Of a stretch of 64,000 nt of DNA, positions 25,213 to 34,230 are shown piece after piece. The position numbers and the translations under genes are program-made. The stretch comes from an uncultured Collinsella sp. (GTDB taxonomy: Bacteria; Actinomycetota; Coriobacteriia; Coriobacteriales; Coriobacteriaceae): positions 15,319-79,318 of the forward strand of contig CABUPE010000005.1 in NCBI GenBank assembly GCA_902493515.1. The letters run 5' to 3'. The notes under the pieces are model-generated. The model ran no database searches and was not told the origin of the DNA. It saw only the letters and a program-made list of their open reading frames with translations. The number at the start of each line of letters is the position of its first letter. The first letter of the stretch is position 1.

Positions 25213-25449
25213 ATGGCAAAAAGCAAGCTCATCAAAGACACGACGCGCGCCGAACGCGAGGAGATCATTAAGCTGGCACTCGCGGGCTGCGGCAACGGCA
25301 GTTGCGACAACTGCGGAAGCTGCAGCTTGGGAGCCGGCGACCCGTACGGCACCTACCAGCCCTACATTGACGGCGAGATGGAAATCGCCGATATCAACAT
25401 GATGGTCGCCGAGCGCAACGCTAAACTCTTCGGCCTCCAGCGCGGCTAA
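25213..25449 (+). CDS. Small cysteine-rich protein
   Basis: 78 residues from ATG 25213, with GAGG just upstream. The centre carries a four-cysteine cluster, CGNGSCDNCGSCSLG (spacing CX4CX2CX2C), which could bind a metal or an Fe-S cluster. Flanking regions are helical (TTRAEREEIIKLALAG and ADINMMVAERNAKLFGL). It is cytoplasmic by sequence. It is divergent from the membrane protein at 24119-25075. No named family was recognised. Confidence 0.75.
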   Translation: MAKSKLIKDTTRAEREEIIKLALAGCGNGSCDNCGSCSLGAGDPYGTYQPYIDGEMEIADINMMVAERNAKLFGLQRG

Positions 25450-25480
25450 TGATCCCTTCTTGGGCTGTGCACCAAAAAAT

Positions 25481-25620
25481 GCGCCCATCTACTACGTTTA
25501 ACCCAAGGGTGCCAACCATAGCCATATTTGTGTTAACAAAACCGCAGGTAAACGTCTTGCCGCATTGTTAAAAAACGCTCCATGGTCGGTCCAACCCTGG
25601 TAAACGTAGTAGATGGGCGC
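25481..25620. mobile_element. Second MITE-like element, 20-bp perfect terminal inverted repeats
   Basis: The ends of this 140-bp unit are exact inverted copies of GCGCCCATCTACTACGTTTA, with weaker complementarity continuing inward (AAGGGTGCCAACCATAG against AGGGTTGGACCGACCATGG). The centre is AT-rich (GTGTTAACAAAA). It fills most of the gap between two convergent genes and has no coding capacity. It is unrelated in sequence to the element at 11912. Confidence 0.68.
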
Positions 25621-25739
25621 TTCTCGTGGCGTGGCTGGCCCAGATAGCTTGTTTCGGAGCCAATTTGCATCAAAAAGTCCCCGGCGGCGCTGCGTTTTGC
25701 GTCACCGGGGACAGTTCAATTTATCCCTCGCGGTCCACC

Positions 25740-27437
25740 TTACTCATTGGGTACGTACGTAGCCCTGGCTCGCTCGGGCGTCACGTCCTGACCACTGGAA
25801 TAGCTCGAGTCGAAGGCGTGCGCAACCAAGTCGTGCGTATCCCATGCCATGCAGTCAAACTCGCCAGTATCGAGGACGATGATATAGCCCTTGCCGTCGT
25901 AGTAGAAATGATCCTCGGTGTAGTTATTGTCATCGTCGATGCTGTCTTCGGACACAGAGTCCATATCCGGCTTTGCCGTCTTAATCGCCTGTTTGGCTTC
26001 ACTCTTGAGGGTATCGAACGAGAGCCCATGCTGCGCAAGTGAGTCCTCGAGCGAAACCTGTTCACCCGTCTTGAGGTTGTAGTACGCCGACCTCGTCACC
26101 CGTTCCGATCGATACGGAGGTTGATAGCTGTCGGTAAACGTGCGCACGCAGGCAATATCGCCATCGATCGAGACGATCTCGGCGGTATACATCATGGTCA
26201 CGCGGCTGTCCTCGTCATCCATCGAAGCCTGCTTGCTCGCGTCGAGCGTGTCCGCAACAAGCTGGACCATGTCCTTGTTGAACTTGGCGACGCCCGCGCC
26301 CTGGCCCTTCACCTGAGGATAGGTCCACGTAGCCGTAATCTGGCATGTGTCATCGGGAGACGGGTCCAGCGGGCCTTCGCCAACCGCAGCCGTAAAGTTG
26401 ACATCCTGCGTGGCAGAGACGGCCTCGTAGCTCACCTGCGCACTGTCATCGTCCTTCGACTTCAACTGCTCCAGCGTCGTGGCCACCGTTGCGATGGTGC
26501 TGGCTACGCTCTCCTCGGTGCTGGTAAGCACGGCGCTCAGCTCGGACACCTCATTGGTGCCGGCAATCTTCGAATCGCCTATCGGCGCCGGACCGGCAAC
26601 GGCGCTAAACGCCTTACCATCGTAGGCATCGAATTCGCACTCATAGCCATCACGAGATTCGTCCATCCCGACTGGAACCTCTTTGACGTTGATCTTCTCC
26701 CCGTCATGCAAATATCGCCTGAACCCATAGGTGCCATCGTAATCGTATACACGGAGCGAAACGCCAACGCACATAACGTCAACCCAGATATCGGGCTCAT
26801 ATACTTTCTCGATTTTGCCGTCGCGGTATGCCCAAACTTCGGCCTTAGCGGCGGTGGCGCCATTAGCGTTGAAGAGCGGCTCATCAGAATACTCAATCAG
26901 GAGTTCGTCCTGACCATCCCCGTCAAAATCGACGAGTTTAGCGAAAGCAACGCCCTGGGCTCCATACGTAGATTGAGCAATCTCGACAGCCTCGCCCTCG
27001 CCGTACTTTTTCTGGTACTCGAGAATCTTGTCGGTGAACAGCTCATCTGCCGTCTTGACCGCTGCCTTGGCAGAAGCCTTGGCCTCCTTCTTGGACTGCG
27101 TGAGCTCAACGTTCTTAGGGGCGTCTGAGCCTTCCTTGGCGTAGTCGACCTTCATGGTGGTCGTGCTCTTCTTTTTGCCCTTGCCCGAGGTGATGGTCAT
27201 CTGGTACTTCTGGTCGGGCAGCTCGCCAAAGTCCTCCATGGCAAAGCCGTCCTCGCCATCGACCTTGATGGTGTAGCTCTTGCCCTTACCGGACACCGGC
27301 GTCAGCTCGACGGTATAGCTCTTGAGCTTTTTGCCCTTGCTGTTCTTGGGCAGCACTTTAGTCTCGCATGCGCAGACAACGTAGCCCTTGCCGCCCGAAG
27401 TCACCTCGGACGACGCGCCGATACGCGGCACGATCAC
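25740..27437 (-). CDS. C-terminal part of a frameshifted zinc-ribbon membrane protein (VCBS-like and DUF3298-like)
   Basis: This frame encodes the extracellular part of the protein whose N-terminus lies in another frame at 27434-27790. Upstream of the nominal start at 27437 the same frame reads GGVAVVAIVAAIVIVPRIG, a complete membrane helix. The following domains are a beta-rich segment (about 1-110), a DFDGDGQDELLIEY repeat of the VCBS/FG-GAP type (about 170), and a C-terminal DUF3298-like domain with SAYYNLKTGEQVSLEDSL and the Glu/Asp-rich DMDSVSEDSIDDDNNY. The function is unknown; related proteins are surface sensors or anti-sigma-type factors. Together with the N-terminal part the protein would have about 680 residues. 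Confidence 0.78.
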   Translation of the reverse strand: MIVPRIGASSEVTSGGKGYVVCACETKVLPKNSKGKKLKSYTVELTPVSGKGKSYTIKVDGEDGFAMEDFGELPDQKYQMTITSGKGKKKSTTTMKVDYAKEGSDAPKNVELTQSKKEAKASAKAAVKTADELFTDKILEYQKKYGEGEAVEIAQSTYGAQGVAFAKLVDFDGDGQDELLIEYSDEPLFNANGATAAKAEVWAYRDGKIEKVYEPDIWVDVMCVGVSLRVYDYDGTYGFRRYLHDGEKINVKEVPVGMDESRDGYECEFDAYDGKAFSAVAGPAPIGDSKIAGTNEVSELSAVLTSTEESVASTIATVATTLEQLKSKDDDSAQVSYEAVSATQDVNFTAAVGEGPLDPSPDDTCQITATWTYPQVKGQGAGVAKFNKDMVQLVADTLDASKQASMDDEDSRVTMMYTAEIVSIDGDIACVRTFTDSYQPPYRSERVTRSAYYNLKTGEQVSLEDSLAQHGLSFDTLKSEAKQAIKTAKPDMDSVSEDSIDDDNNYTEDHFYYDGKGYIIVLDTGEFDCMAWDTHDLVAHAFDSSYSSGQDVTPERARATYVPNE

Positions 27438-27790
27438 GATAGCGGCGACAATGGCGACAACGGCAACACCACCGAGAACGCCGCGACGATGCGGCCCTTG
27501 TGCTTGGGTTTCTTGGGCTGAGGCGTCAGATCGATCGACTCAGCGGGCTCGGCGAACGGCTGCTCATATTGAGGCTGTGCCGCCATGTGAGTCGGAGCAC
27601 CTTGCGCGGCCTGCCGCCCCGCAGGAGCTGATGACGGCGCGGGCGCAGCAGGGTCGCCCGCCAGCGCACTATCCCCTACCGGAAACGCCACGGGCTCCGC
27701 TTGATCTTCGGCGGCGTCCACACGCGTTCCGCAGCTCGTGCAAAACATGGAGCCATCGGGTATCTGAGCTCCGCACTTGGTGCAATACAT
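27434..27790 (-). CDS. N-terminal zinc-ribbon part of the frameshifted membrane protein
   Basis: From ATG 27790 (CGGGAG upstream) this frame begins MYCTKCGAQIPDGSMFCTSC, a zinc-ribbon of the kind found at the cytoplasmic end of many membrane proteins. An Ala/Pro/Gln-rich linker and a basic KPKKPKHKGR stop-transfer segment follow. It then runs into AAFSVVLPLSPLSPLS and a stop at the point where a membrane helix is expected. The helix is found in the neighbouring frame, so one nucleotide appears to be missing near 27460-27475. The two parts should be regarded as one gene, broken or miscalled. Confidence 0.75.
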   Translation of the reverse strand: MYCTKCGAQIPDGSMFCTSCGTRVDAAEDQAEPVAFPVGDSALAGDPAAPAPSSAPAGRQAAQGAPTHMAAQPQYEQPFAEPAESIDLTPQPKKPKHKGRIVAAFSVVLPLSPLSPLS

Positions 27791-27912
27791 CGCATCTCCC
27801 GTCTCTCGTCGCAGCCGCAATGCGCCCGCGCAGTTCTACCAACTACACCGTACGAGAGAAATCCCCATTCTTGTTGCGCAACATTGCCGCCGCAAAAAAT
27901 GATCCCTTGGGG

Positions 27913-27956
27913 ACGAAGGAAAAAGCCCCGCCGGGCCTTGGTAGGCGCGGCGGGGC
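27913..27956 (-). terminator. Terminator after fhs
   Basis: GCCCCGCCG / CGGCGGGGC stem (27925-27933 and 27948-27956). On the minus strand it is followed by TTTTTCCTT. Confidence 0.85.
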
Positions 27957-27981
27957 GTGCAAGCGGCTATGAGCGGCAGGC

Positions 27982-29649
27982 CTAGAACAGGCCGGTGATG
28001 TTGCCGTCGTTGTCGACGTCGATGTTCTCGGCCGCGGGAACCTTGGGCAGGCCAGGCATGGTCAGAACGCTGCCGGTCAGCGCGACCACAAAGTGGGCAC
28101 CGGCGGAAACCTTGAGCTCGCGCACGGTGATGCGGAAGCCCTCGGGAGCGCCCAGCGCCTTGGCGTTGTCGCTAAAGCTGTACTGCGTCTTGGCCACGCA
28201 CACCGGCAGGTTGCCAAAGCCGTTCTCGCGCAGCTCGGCGAGCTGGCGCTTGGCAGCCGGCGTAAAGTCGACGCCGTCGGCGCGGTAGACCTTGGTGGCA
28301 ACAGCTTCCAGGGCGTCGGCCACATCGGCACCGTCCTCGTAGGCAAACTTGAGCTCACTCGGCTGCTCGATCAGGCGCATGACCTCATCGGCCAGGTCGA
28401 GCGCGCCCTCGCCGCCCTTGGCCCAGACCTCGGACAGTTTAACGTTAACGCCCAGCTTCTGGCACTCGGACTCGATGAGGGCGAGTTCAGCCTCGGTATC
28501 GGTCGGGAAGCGGTTAATGGCGACCACGCAGGGCAGACCGTAGACGTTCTGGATGTTGTCGACGTGACGCAGTAGGTTGGGCATACCGGCCTTAAGGGCC
28601 TCGAGGTTCTCCTCGTTAAGATCGGCCTTGGCAACACCGCCGTTGTACTTAAGCGCGCGGGCAGTGGCGACGACCACGACAGCGCTGGGGCGAACGCCCG
28701 TCATGCGGCACTTGATGTCGAGGAACTTCTCGGCACCCAGGTCGGCGCCGAAACCAGCCTCGGTAATGGCGACATCGCCAAAACGCATGGCCATACGCGT
28801 GGCCATGATGGAGTTGCAGCCGTGGGCGATATTGGCGAAGGGACCGCCGTGGACAAACGCGGGCGTACCCTCGAGCGTCTGCACCAGATTGGGCTTGAGC
28901 GCATCCTTGAGCAGTGCGGCCATAGCTCCCTGGGCCTTAAGGTCGCGTGCGCGGACGGGCTCGCCGGCATAGCTGTAGCCGACAACGATCTCGCCCAAGC
29001 GCTCCTTAAGATCGTTAATGCTCGTGGCCAGGCACAGAATCGCCATGACCTCGGAGGCAACGGTGATATCGAAGCCGTCCTCGCGCGGCACGCCCTGGGC
29101 CTTGCCGCCAATACCGTCGATGACATGGCGCAGCTGACGGTCGTTCATATCGACAACGCGCTTCCAGGTGATGCGCTTAACATCGATACCGAGCTGGTTG
29201 CCCTGCTGAATATGGTTGTCGAGCATGGCCGCCAGCAGGTTGTTGGCGGCACCGATAGCATGGAAGTCGCCGGTAAAGTGCAGGTTGATGTCCTCCATGG
29301 GGATGACCTGGGCCCAACCGCCACCGGCGGCACCGCCCTTGACGCCAAACACGGGACCGAGCGAAGGCTCGCGCAGGGCCACGGCGCTCTTGACGCCGCG
29401 ACGGCGCAGACCGTCGGCCAGGCCGATGGTCGTGGTGGTCTTGCCCTCGCCCGCGGGCGTGGGATTGATAGCGGTCACGAGGACGAGCTTGGCCTGGTGA
29501 TCAGTTGGCTCATTGAGCAGAGAGTAGTCGACCTTAGCCTTGTCGAAGCCGTACGGAATCAGGTGCTTTACGTCGACACCGGCGTTCTTGGCCACCTCGG
29601 TAATGGGCAGCGGTGTGACGGAACGTGCGATTTCGATGTCAGTAGGCAT
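27982..29649 (-). CDS. fhs: Formate-tetrahydrofolate ligase
   Basis: 555 residues, the full length of the family. It condenses formate and THF with ATP to 10-formyl-THF. The P-loop NPTPAGEGKTTT lies at residues 62-73, and EPSLGPVFGVKGGAAGGGWAQ-type sequence follows as expected. ATG 29649 has AAAGGA 6 nt upstream; the frame is open further but the added residues have no homologous look. It works with the FolD and FchA proteins at 12-13.7 kb, although they are 14 kb apart. A terminator follows at 27913. Confidence 0.96.
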   Translation of the reverse strand: MPTDIEIARSVTPLPITEVAKNAGVDVKHLIPYGFDKAKVDYSLLNEPTDHQAKLVLVTAINPTPAGEGKTTTTIGLADGLRRRGVKSAVALREPSLGPVFGVKGGAAGGGWAQVIPMEDINLHFTGDFHAIGAANNLLAAMLDNHIQQGNQLGIDVKRITWKRVVDMNDRQLRHVIDGIGGKAQGVPREDGFDITVASEVMAILCLATSINDLKERLGEIVVGYSYAGEPVRARDLKAQGAMAALLKDALKPNLVQTLEGTPAFVHGGPFANIAHGCNSIMATRMAMRFGDVAITEAGFGADLGAEKFLDIKCRMTGVRPSAVVVVATARALKYNGGVAKADLNEENLEALKAGMPNLLRHVDNIQNVYGLPCVVAINRFPTDTEAELALIESECQKLGVNVKLSEVWAKGGEGALDLADEVMRLIEQPSELKFAYEDGADVADALEAVATKVYRADGVDFTPAAKRQLAELRENGFGNLPVCVAKTQYSFSDNAKALGAPEGFRITVRELKVSAGAHFVVALTGSVLTMPGLPKVPAAENIDVDNDGNITGLF

Positions 29650-29780
29650 GGACGGTCCTTTCGTTACCGGATGAGAAAAAGACCAATTCAGCATAGCACG
29701 GGCGCGCAATAGTAAAGCACCCGCAACCGACAAACGGCGATATGTTTATCCAATGCTCAGCGATAGCCTACAAACCCGTC

Positions 29781-30848
29781 CTAAACGGTCGGCTCAATTC
29801 CTAAGTGCTCAAAGGTGCGAAGCGTTGCCTGGCGGCCCTGGGGCGTGCGAATCATCAAGCCGCACTGCAGCAGATAAGGCTCATAGACATCCTCAAGCGT
29901 TCCCGGGTCCTCACCCACCGCGCTGGCAAGCGTCGTCAGGCCCACGGCACGGCCGGAGAACGTCTTGGCAAGCGTCTCCAAGATACGAATGTCCATCCAG
30001 TCCAGGCCGAGCTCGTCAATCTCGAAGAACTCGAGTGCCTGACGGCAGATATCGAGCTCGATGGGACCGTTGCCGCGCACCTGTGCATAGTCGCGCACGC
30101 GTTTGAGCAGACGGTTGGCCAAGCGCGGCGTACCGCGCGAGCGCGAGCCGATCTCGAGCGCGCTGGGATGGTCGATCGTCACGCCCAAGATGGTTGCCGA
30201 GCGCGTCACAATCTGGGCGAGTTCCTCGACGGTGTAGTAATCCAGACGATACGAGATGCCAAAGCGATCGCGCAGCGGACCCGTGACCATGCCCGAACGG
30301 GTCGTGGCCGCCACCAGCGTAAACTTGGGAATATCCAGGCGAATCGAGCGCGCCGCCGGACCCTTGCCGATCACGATATCGAGCGCAAAGTCCTCCATCG
30401 CGGGATACAGAACTTCCTCGACCGAGCGGTTGAGGCGGTGAATCTCGTCGATAAACAGCACGTCACCCGGCTGCAAGTTAGTTAGGATGGCCGCGAGGTC
30501 GCCGGTGCGCGCAATAGCGGGGCCGCTCGTCGTCTTGATCTGAGCGCCCAGCTCGTTGGCGATAACGGTAGCCAGCGTGGTCTTGCCCAGGCCCGGAGGA
30601 CCCGAGAAGATCACGTGGTCGAGCGTCTCGCCGCGACTCTGCGCCGCCTCAATGAGCACGCGCAGGCTCTGTTTGATATGCTCCTGGCCGCAGTAGTCAT
30701 CCAGGCGCTGGGGGCGCAGGGTACGGTCGACATCGAGGTCCTCGGGCGTCAGCTCCGAGCCCACCACACGCTCGCCATGCGCCATGGATGCCGCCGGCGA
30801 GTTGCCGGGCGTCGCCCACAGGTCCTGAGAGTCATCGGCTTCCCACAT
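29781..30848 (-). CDS. ruvB: Holliday junction branch-migration ATPase RuvB
   Basis: 355 residues, AAA+ motor that drives branch migration with RuvA. Walker A FSGPPGLGKTTLA, Walker B DVLFIDEIHRLNR, sensor/arginine-finger region AATTRSGMVTGPLRDRFG, and the C-terminal winged helix (LETLAKTFSGRAVGLTTLA) are all intact. The start is ATG 30848, overlapping the ruvA stop as TGATG; a GTG one codon earlier is possible. It is the last gene of ruvCAB. A short N-terminal extension (about 30 residues) precedes the family core. Confidence 0.96.
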   Translation of the reverse strand: MWEADDSQDLWATPGNSPAASMAHGERVVGSELTPEDLDVDRTLRPQRLDDYCGQEHIKQSLRVLIEAAQSRGETLDHVIFSGPPGLGKTTLATVIANELGAQIKTTSGPAIARTGDLAAILTNLQPGDVLFIDEIHRLNRSVEEVLYPAMEDFALDIVIGKGPAARSIRLDIPKFTLVAATTRSGMVTGPLRDRFGISYRLDYYTVEELAQIVTRSATILGVTIDHPSALEIGSRSRGTPRLANRLLKRVRDYAQVRGNGPIELDICRQALEFFEIDELGLDWMDIRILETLAKTFSGRAVGLTTLASAVGEDPGTLEDVYEPYLLQCGLMIRTPQGRQATLRTFEHLGIEPTV

Positions 30849-31468
30849 CACGCATCCATTCCGAGTCGCTTAAGCGCCGCGCCGAGCAGATCCTCGACAC
30901 GCATATCCTGCCCATCATACCCGCTCAGGGCAACATCGGTCTCCTGCGGGCTAAAGCCCATGGAAAGGAGCGCCGCACGGGCGTCATCGATCGCCGAAGG
31001 CGCGGCGGCAGGAACCGGCATCGCAATCTGGCCGGGAATCACGTCGACCGGTACAAAGCCCTTGTCCTTGGCAAAGGTGCTCTTGAGCTCCAGGATCAGA
31101 CGCTGCGCAGTCTTTTTGCCCACACCGGGAACCTTGGCCATGCCTTTGTCATCCTCGGCCATTACCAGGGAATACAGCTGGCCCACGGTATAGGTGGACA
31201 GCACGGCAAGTGCCAGGCGCGGGCCAACGCCCGACACGGACACGAGCCGGTCAAACATCGTGCGCTCGTCTTTAGAGGCAAAGCCAAAGAGCGTCATGGC
31301 GTCCTCGCGCACCTGCATACGGGTATAGAGGCGCACCTCGCCGCCGGGTGTAGGCAGCGTGGCGGCAGTGCTGCCCGAGATGCCGAGCTCAAAGCCCACA
31401 CCCGATACATCGACAACGGCCGAGCTCATCGTGGCCTCGACAAGCGTTCCATGGAGCTGGGAGATCAT
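30848..31468 (-). CDS. ruvA: Holliday junction DNA helicase subunit RuvA
   Basis: 206 residues: OB fold (MISQLHGTLVEATMSSAVVD), tandem helix-hairpin-helix region (SVSGVGPRLALAVLS and KVPGVGKKTAQRLILELK), and the C-terminal RuvB-interacting domain after a Pro/Ala linker (DDARAALLSMGFSPQETDVAL). It binds four-way junctions and loads RuvB. The start codon overlaps the ruvC stop by one base (TGATG) and its stop overlaps the ruvB start the same way. Confidence 0.96.
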   Translation of the reverse strand: MISQLHGTLVEATMSSAVVDVSGVGFELGISGSTAATLPTPGGEVRLYTRMQVREDAMTLFGFASKDERTMFDRLVSVSGVGPRLALAVLSTYTVGQLYSLVMAEDDKGMAKVPGVGKKTAQRLILELKSTFAKDKGFVPVDVIPGQIAMPVPAAAPSAIDDARAALLSMGFSPQETDVALSGYDGQDMRVEDLLGAALKRLGMDA

Positions 31469-31989
31469 CAGTATCCGGTTCCTCTCTGTTGATAGAACTC
31501 GCCGCCGGTAAGCGCCCGGGTGCGGCTGAGGTTTACATGGCAGATGGCGCAGGCCAGGGCATCGGCGGCATGGTCGGGATGCGGGTCGTGGTCGAGCTGC
31601 GTGAGCGTGCGTACCATGTAGGCGACCTGCCGCTTGTCCGCGGCGCCGGTGCCCACAACAGCCTGCTTAATCTGCATAGGCGTATACTCGCCAATCTCGA
31701 GCGCGCATTCCGAAAGCGCCACGAGCGCGGCGCCGCGGGCATGCGCCGTAGGGATGGCCGAGCGAACGTTGGCGCCAAAGTAAATGCTCTCGATAGCAGC
31801 GGTATCGGGTCGATAACGCTCCACGACACCCTTGAGGTCGCGGGCGATATGCGACAGGCGCACCGCGAGCGGACTGCCCGCGCTGGTCTCGATACAACCG
31901 TAGGCACGGCAGCGAACCTCGCCGCGCCGCTCCTCGATAATCCCCCAGCCCGTATGGGCCAAACCGGGGTCGATACCCAAAATGACCAA
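31468..31989 (-). CDS. ruvC: Crossover junction endodeoxyribonuclease RuvC
   Basis: 173 residues resolving Holliday junctions. The start is read as TTG 31989, because GGGAGG (32000-31995) lies 5 nt upstream and the resulting MVILGIDPG is the normal RuvC N-terminus; an upstream ATG at 32010 would add seven residues without a site. Catalytic acidic residues are seen in GIDPG, AAIESIYFGAN and the C-terminal DHAADALACA. First gene of the ruvCAB operon. Confidence 0.95.
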   Translation of the reverse strand: MVILGIDPGLAHTGWGIIEERRGEVRCRAYGCIETSAGSPLAVRLSHIARDLKGVVERYRPDTAAIESIYFGANVRSAIPTAHARGAALVALSECALEIGEYTPMQIKQAVVGTGAADKRQVAYMVRTLTQLDHDPHPDHAADALACAICHVNLSRTRALTGGEFYQQRGTGY

Positions 31990-32126
31990 GCCAACCTCCC
32001 CTCGCCACAAGCACAGCGCAAGACAAGGCCCCGCGCACTATTCACGAACGTCTGTTCTAGAATAACACAACGGGGACACGATGCTTAGTTGAAGTATCGG
32101 GGTTGGGAGCGAATCCTATTCCATAG

Positions 32127-34112
32127 TTAGTTTTGAGAGAAGAACGGGAACTGTCGGGGATCCACCGGCGGTTGCGGCATCGGCGTGCCCTGGGGCCCAC
32201 CTTGCGGTCCGCCCTGGCCGCCCATCATCTTTTCGATGGCGTCCTGGACCTCGCCCTCAAACTTTTTCATACCCTCATGCAGGCGACGCTGGCCATCCTC
32301 GGAGCGCAGCTCTTCCATCTGCTCGGGCGAAATACCCAACAGATCACCCAGTAAGCCCATCATCTCGCCACGCATGCGTTCGCTTGTATCCTCGTCGGCA
32401 AAACGACGCACCTCAGCGCGCGCCAGCGCATCGACCGTCATGCGTTCCTTGCCGCTCAACCCCAGGTCGGACCATGCGAGCATGTACGGCCAAGCGCGCT
32501 CGACAAACGAGCGGGCCGAGACGATCGGCGCCGTCGGCAGCATGCGGCGGGCGGCCTCGCCCTGACGCACGAGCATCAGCAGCAGCGAGCAAGCCTCGGG
32601 CTTGCCGGCGGCCATTGGGATGTCGTCGAAAGATCGATTGCGGTCCACGTGCGCCTCGAGCGTGCCATCGACCTCGCCCGGCTCAAGCCCACCGAGCAGC
32701 TGCGCCGCGCGGTCGAGCATGTTGACCGGACCGTCAAGCGTCGAGAGCGCTTGCGCCAGCACGCGCTCCATGCAATCCTCCACCGCGTTGAGCGTCACGA
32801 GCTCCTGCGGCACCACGGCAGACGTGCGGTTGCGCACGCGCGCCACAAACTCGAGGGTCGACAGATACACATCGCCAAAGGGCGCATAATCGCCCTGGTA
32901 GCCACCGCAAAGCGCGGGCGCCGCCAGCGCGTACTCAGTTTTGGACAGCGGGCTCAACGCCATCGCGCCCAGCTCGAGCGCCGTATCCTCCAGCATAAGG
33001 CCCAGCGTGCGAGAGCGCAGGCGCTCGGCATCGCCCGCCGACACATCGCGGTCGAGCACGCGCGCCGCATCCGGCGCATCGCGCTCAACCGTGCGAATAT
33101 GCAGGCGCTCGGCAATCGCGCGAACGGCGGCGCAGCGGGCGGCCTCGGCCTCTTCCTGCGCCGGCGTAAAGATGCGGTTGCGGTCCAACACCAGGCCGAT
33201 CACGTTGCGCGAGCCCAATGCATCGACGGCCAGCGCCGCAAGCAAAGACGACGGCAGATCGCCCTCGAGCGCCACCACGGCGCGCGACGTACCATGGGCA
33301 CGGGCGTTATCGCGCACAGCGAGCACCAGCGCCTGCCACAACCACTCCTCGGAACGAAACTCGGGCAGCTCGTGGTCCTCCAAGGCATCGAGCATCACAC
33401 CGCGCTGGATCTCCTGAACCAGCAGGCTCTCCTCAAAGCACGGCGCCTGGGCCACCACGCGGCCGCAGTCGTCGAGCACAAACGAGCCGCCGGTATACAC
33501 CGACTCGTCATAGGCACCGACCGGCGCCATGCAGGCAAACCATACGCTGCGCTTGGAGGCGATCTTGCGGTAGGCTCCGCTGCGCACGGCGGCGATCGCA
33601 GCGCTCTCGCGGTCGGTCATATCAAACGCGTTGAACTGGAAATAGACAATGAGGTCGACACCAGTCGGCAGCATCTCGAGCTCGCGGTCCAAGTCGAAGA
33701 TCACGGCGATACGCACGCCGTCCACATCGAAGACCGGCGGCGCCCAACGGGCATCGCCGTTCCCACCGCGCTGCAGGGCAATGCTCGAACGGGCCGGCAC
33801 CACATGGCCGTCCTTGAGCATCATGTAGTCGAGCAGGGGCTGGCCCTCAAACGAAACCGCCGCGGGCACGATGCAGATCATATCGAGCTCTTGGATACGC
33901 TCGGCGACGCCGGTCAAGCCGGCAAGTATGTCGTGCTCAAAGTCGGCAGCGCCCACCAGGCCGCCGGGCAGGGCTCCCATAAAGAGCGGAGCCGGGACGC
34001 ACAGCACGCGCGCACCGCGCTCGTGGGCCAGGCGCGCCTGGTCCTCGATGCGACCGCAGATACCCTCAATATCACCCAGGCGCATATCGATCTGTGCAAG
34101 TGCGAGCTTCAT
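32127..34112 (-). CDS. NadE-like protein that has lost glutaminase and synthetase motifs
   Basis: 661 residues with the two-domain plan of glutamine-dependent NAD synthetase: a nitrilase-like N-terminal domain (1-265) and a PP-loop synthetase-like domain (275-500). The active sites are not conserved. The nitrilase catalytic Glu lies in PAPLF rather than PEL, no catalytic Lys is in place, and the Cys segment reads AVIFDLD. The PP-loop SGGxDS has become EGDLPSS, although AALAVDALG continues normally. A degenerate PLSKTEYALAA replaces TGNKSExAxGY. A roughly 150-residue helical C-terminal extension ends in a Gly/Pro/Gln-rich tail. It is likely a pseudoenzyme with a structural or regulatory role. 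The gene is intact and not decayed. Confidence 0.82.
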   Translation of the reverse strand: MKLALAQIDMRLGDIEGICGRIEDQARLAHERGARVLCVPAPLFMGALPGGLVGAADFEHDILAGLTGVAERIQELDMICIVPAAVSFEGQPLLDYMMLKDGHVVPARSSIALQRGGNGDARWAPPVFDVDGVRIAVIFDLDRELEMLPTGVDLIVYFQFNAFDMTDRESAAIAAVRSGAYRKIASKRSVWFACMAPVGAYDESVYTGGSFVLDDCGRVVAQAPCFEESLLVQEIQRGVMLDALEDHELPEFRSEEWLWQALVLAVRDNARAHGTSRAVVALEGDLPSSLLAALAVDALGSRNVIGLVLDRNRIFTPAQEEAEAARCAAVRAIAERLHIRTVERDAPDAARVLDRDVSAGDAERLRSRTLGLMLEDTALELGAMALSPLSKTEYALAAPALCGGYQGDYAPFGDVYLSTLEFVARVRNRTSAVVPQELVTLNAVEDCMERVLAQALSTLDGPVNMLDRAAQLLGGLEPGEVDGTLEAHVDRNRSFDDIPMAAGKPEACSLLLMLVRQGEAARRMLPTAPIVSARSFVERAWPYMLAWSDLGLSGKERMTVDALARAEVRRFADEDTSERMRGEMMGLLGDLLGISPEQMEELRSEDGQRRLHEGMKKFEGEVQDAIEKMMGGQGGPQGGPQGTPMPQPPVDPRQFPFFSQN

Positions 34113-34230
34113 GGCTCAGCCCTTTCCGTCGTAAACCATCGTTGTCGTAGTAAAAGCGCCGGCCGCATGATGCAGTCGGCGCTCGCTTGTGCATATGCTA
34201 GCTATGATACCCCGAGCGGGGGGCGCGCTC

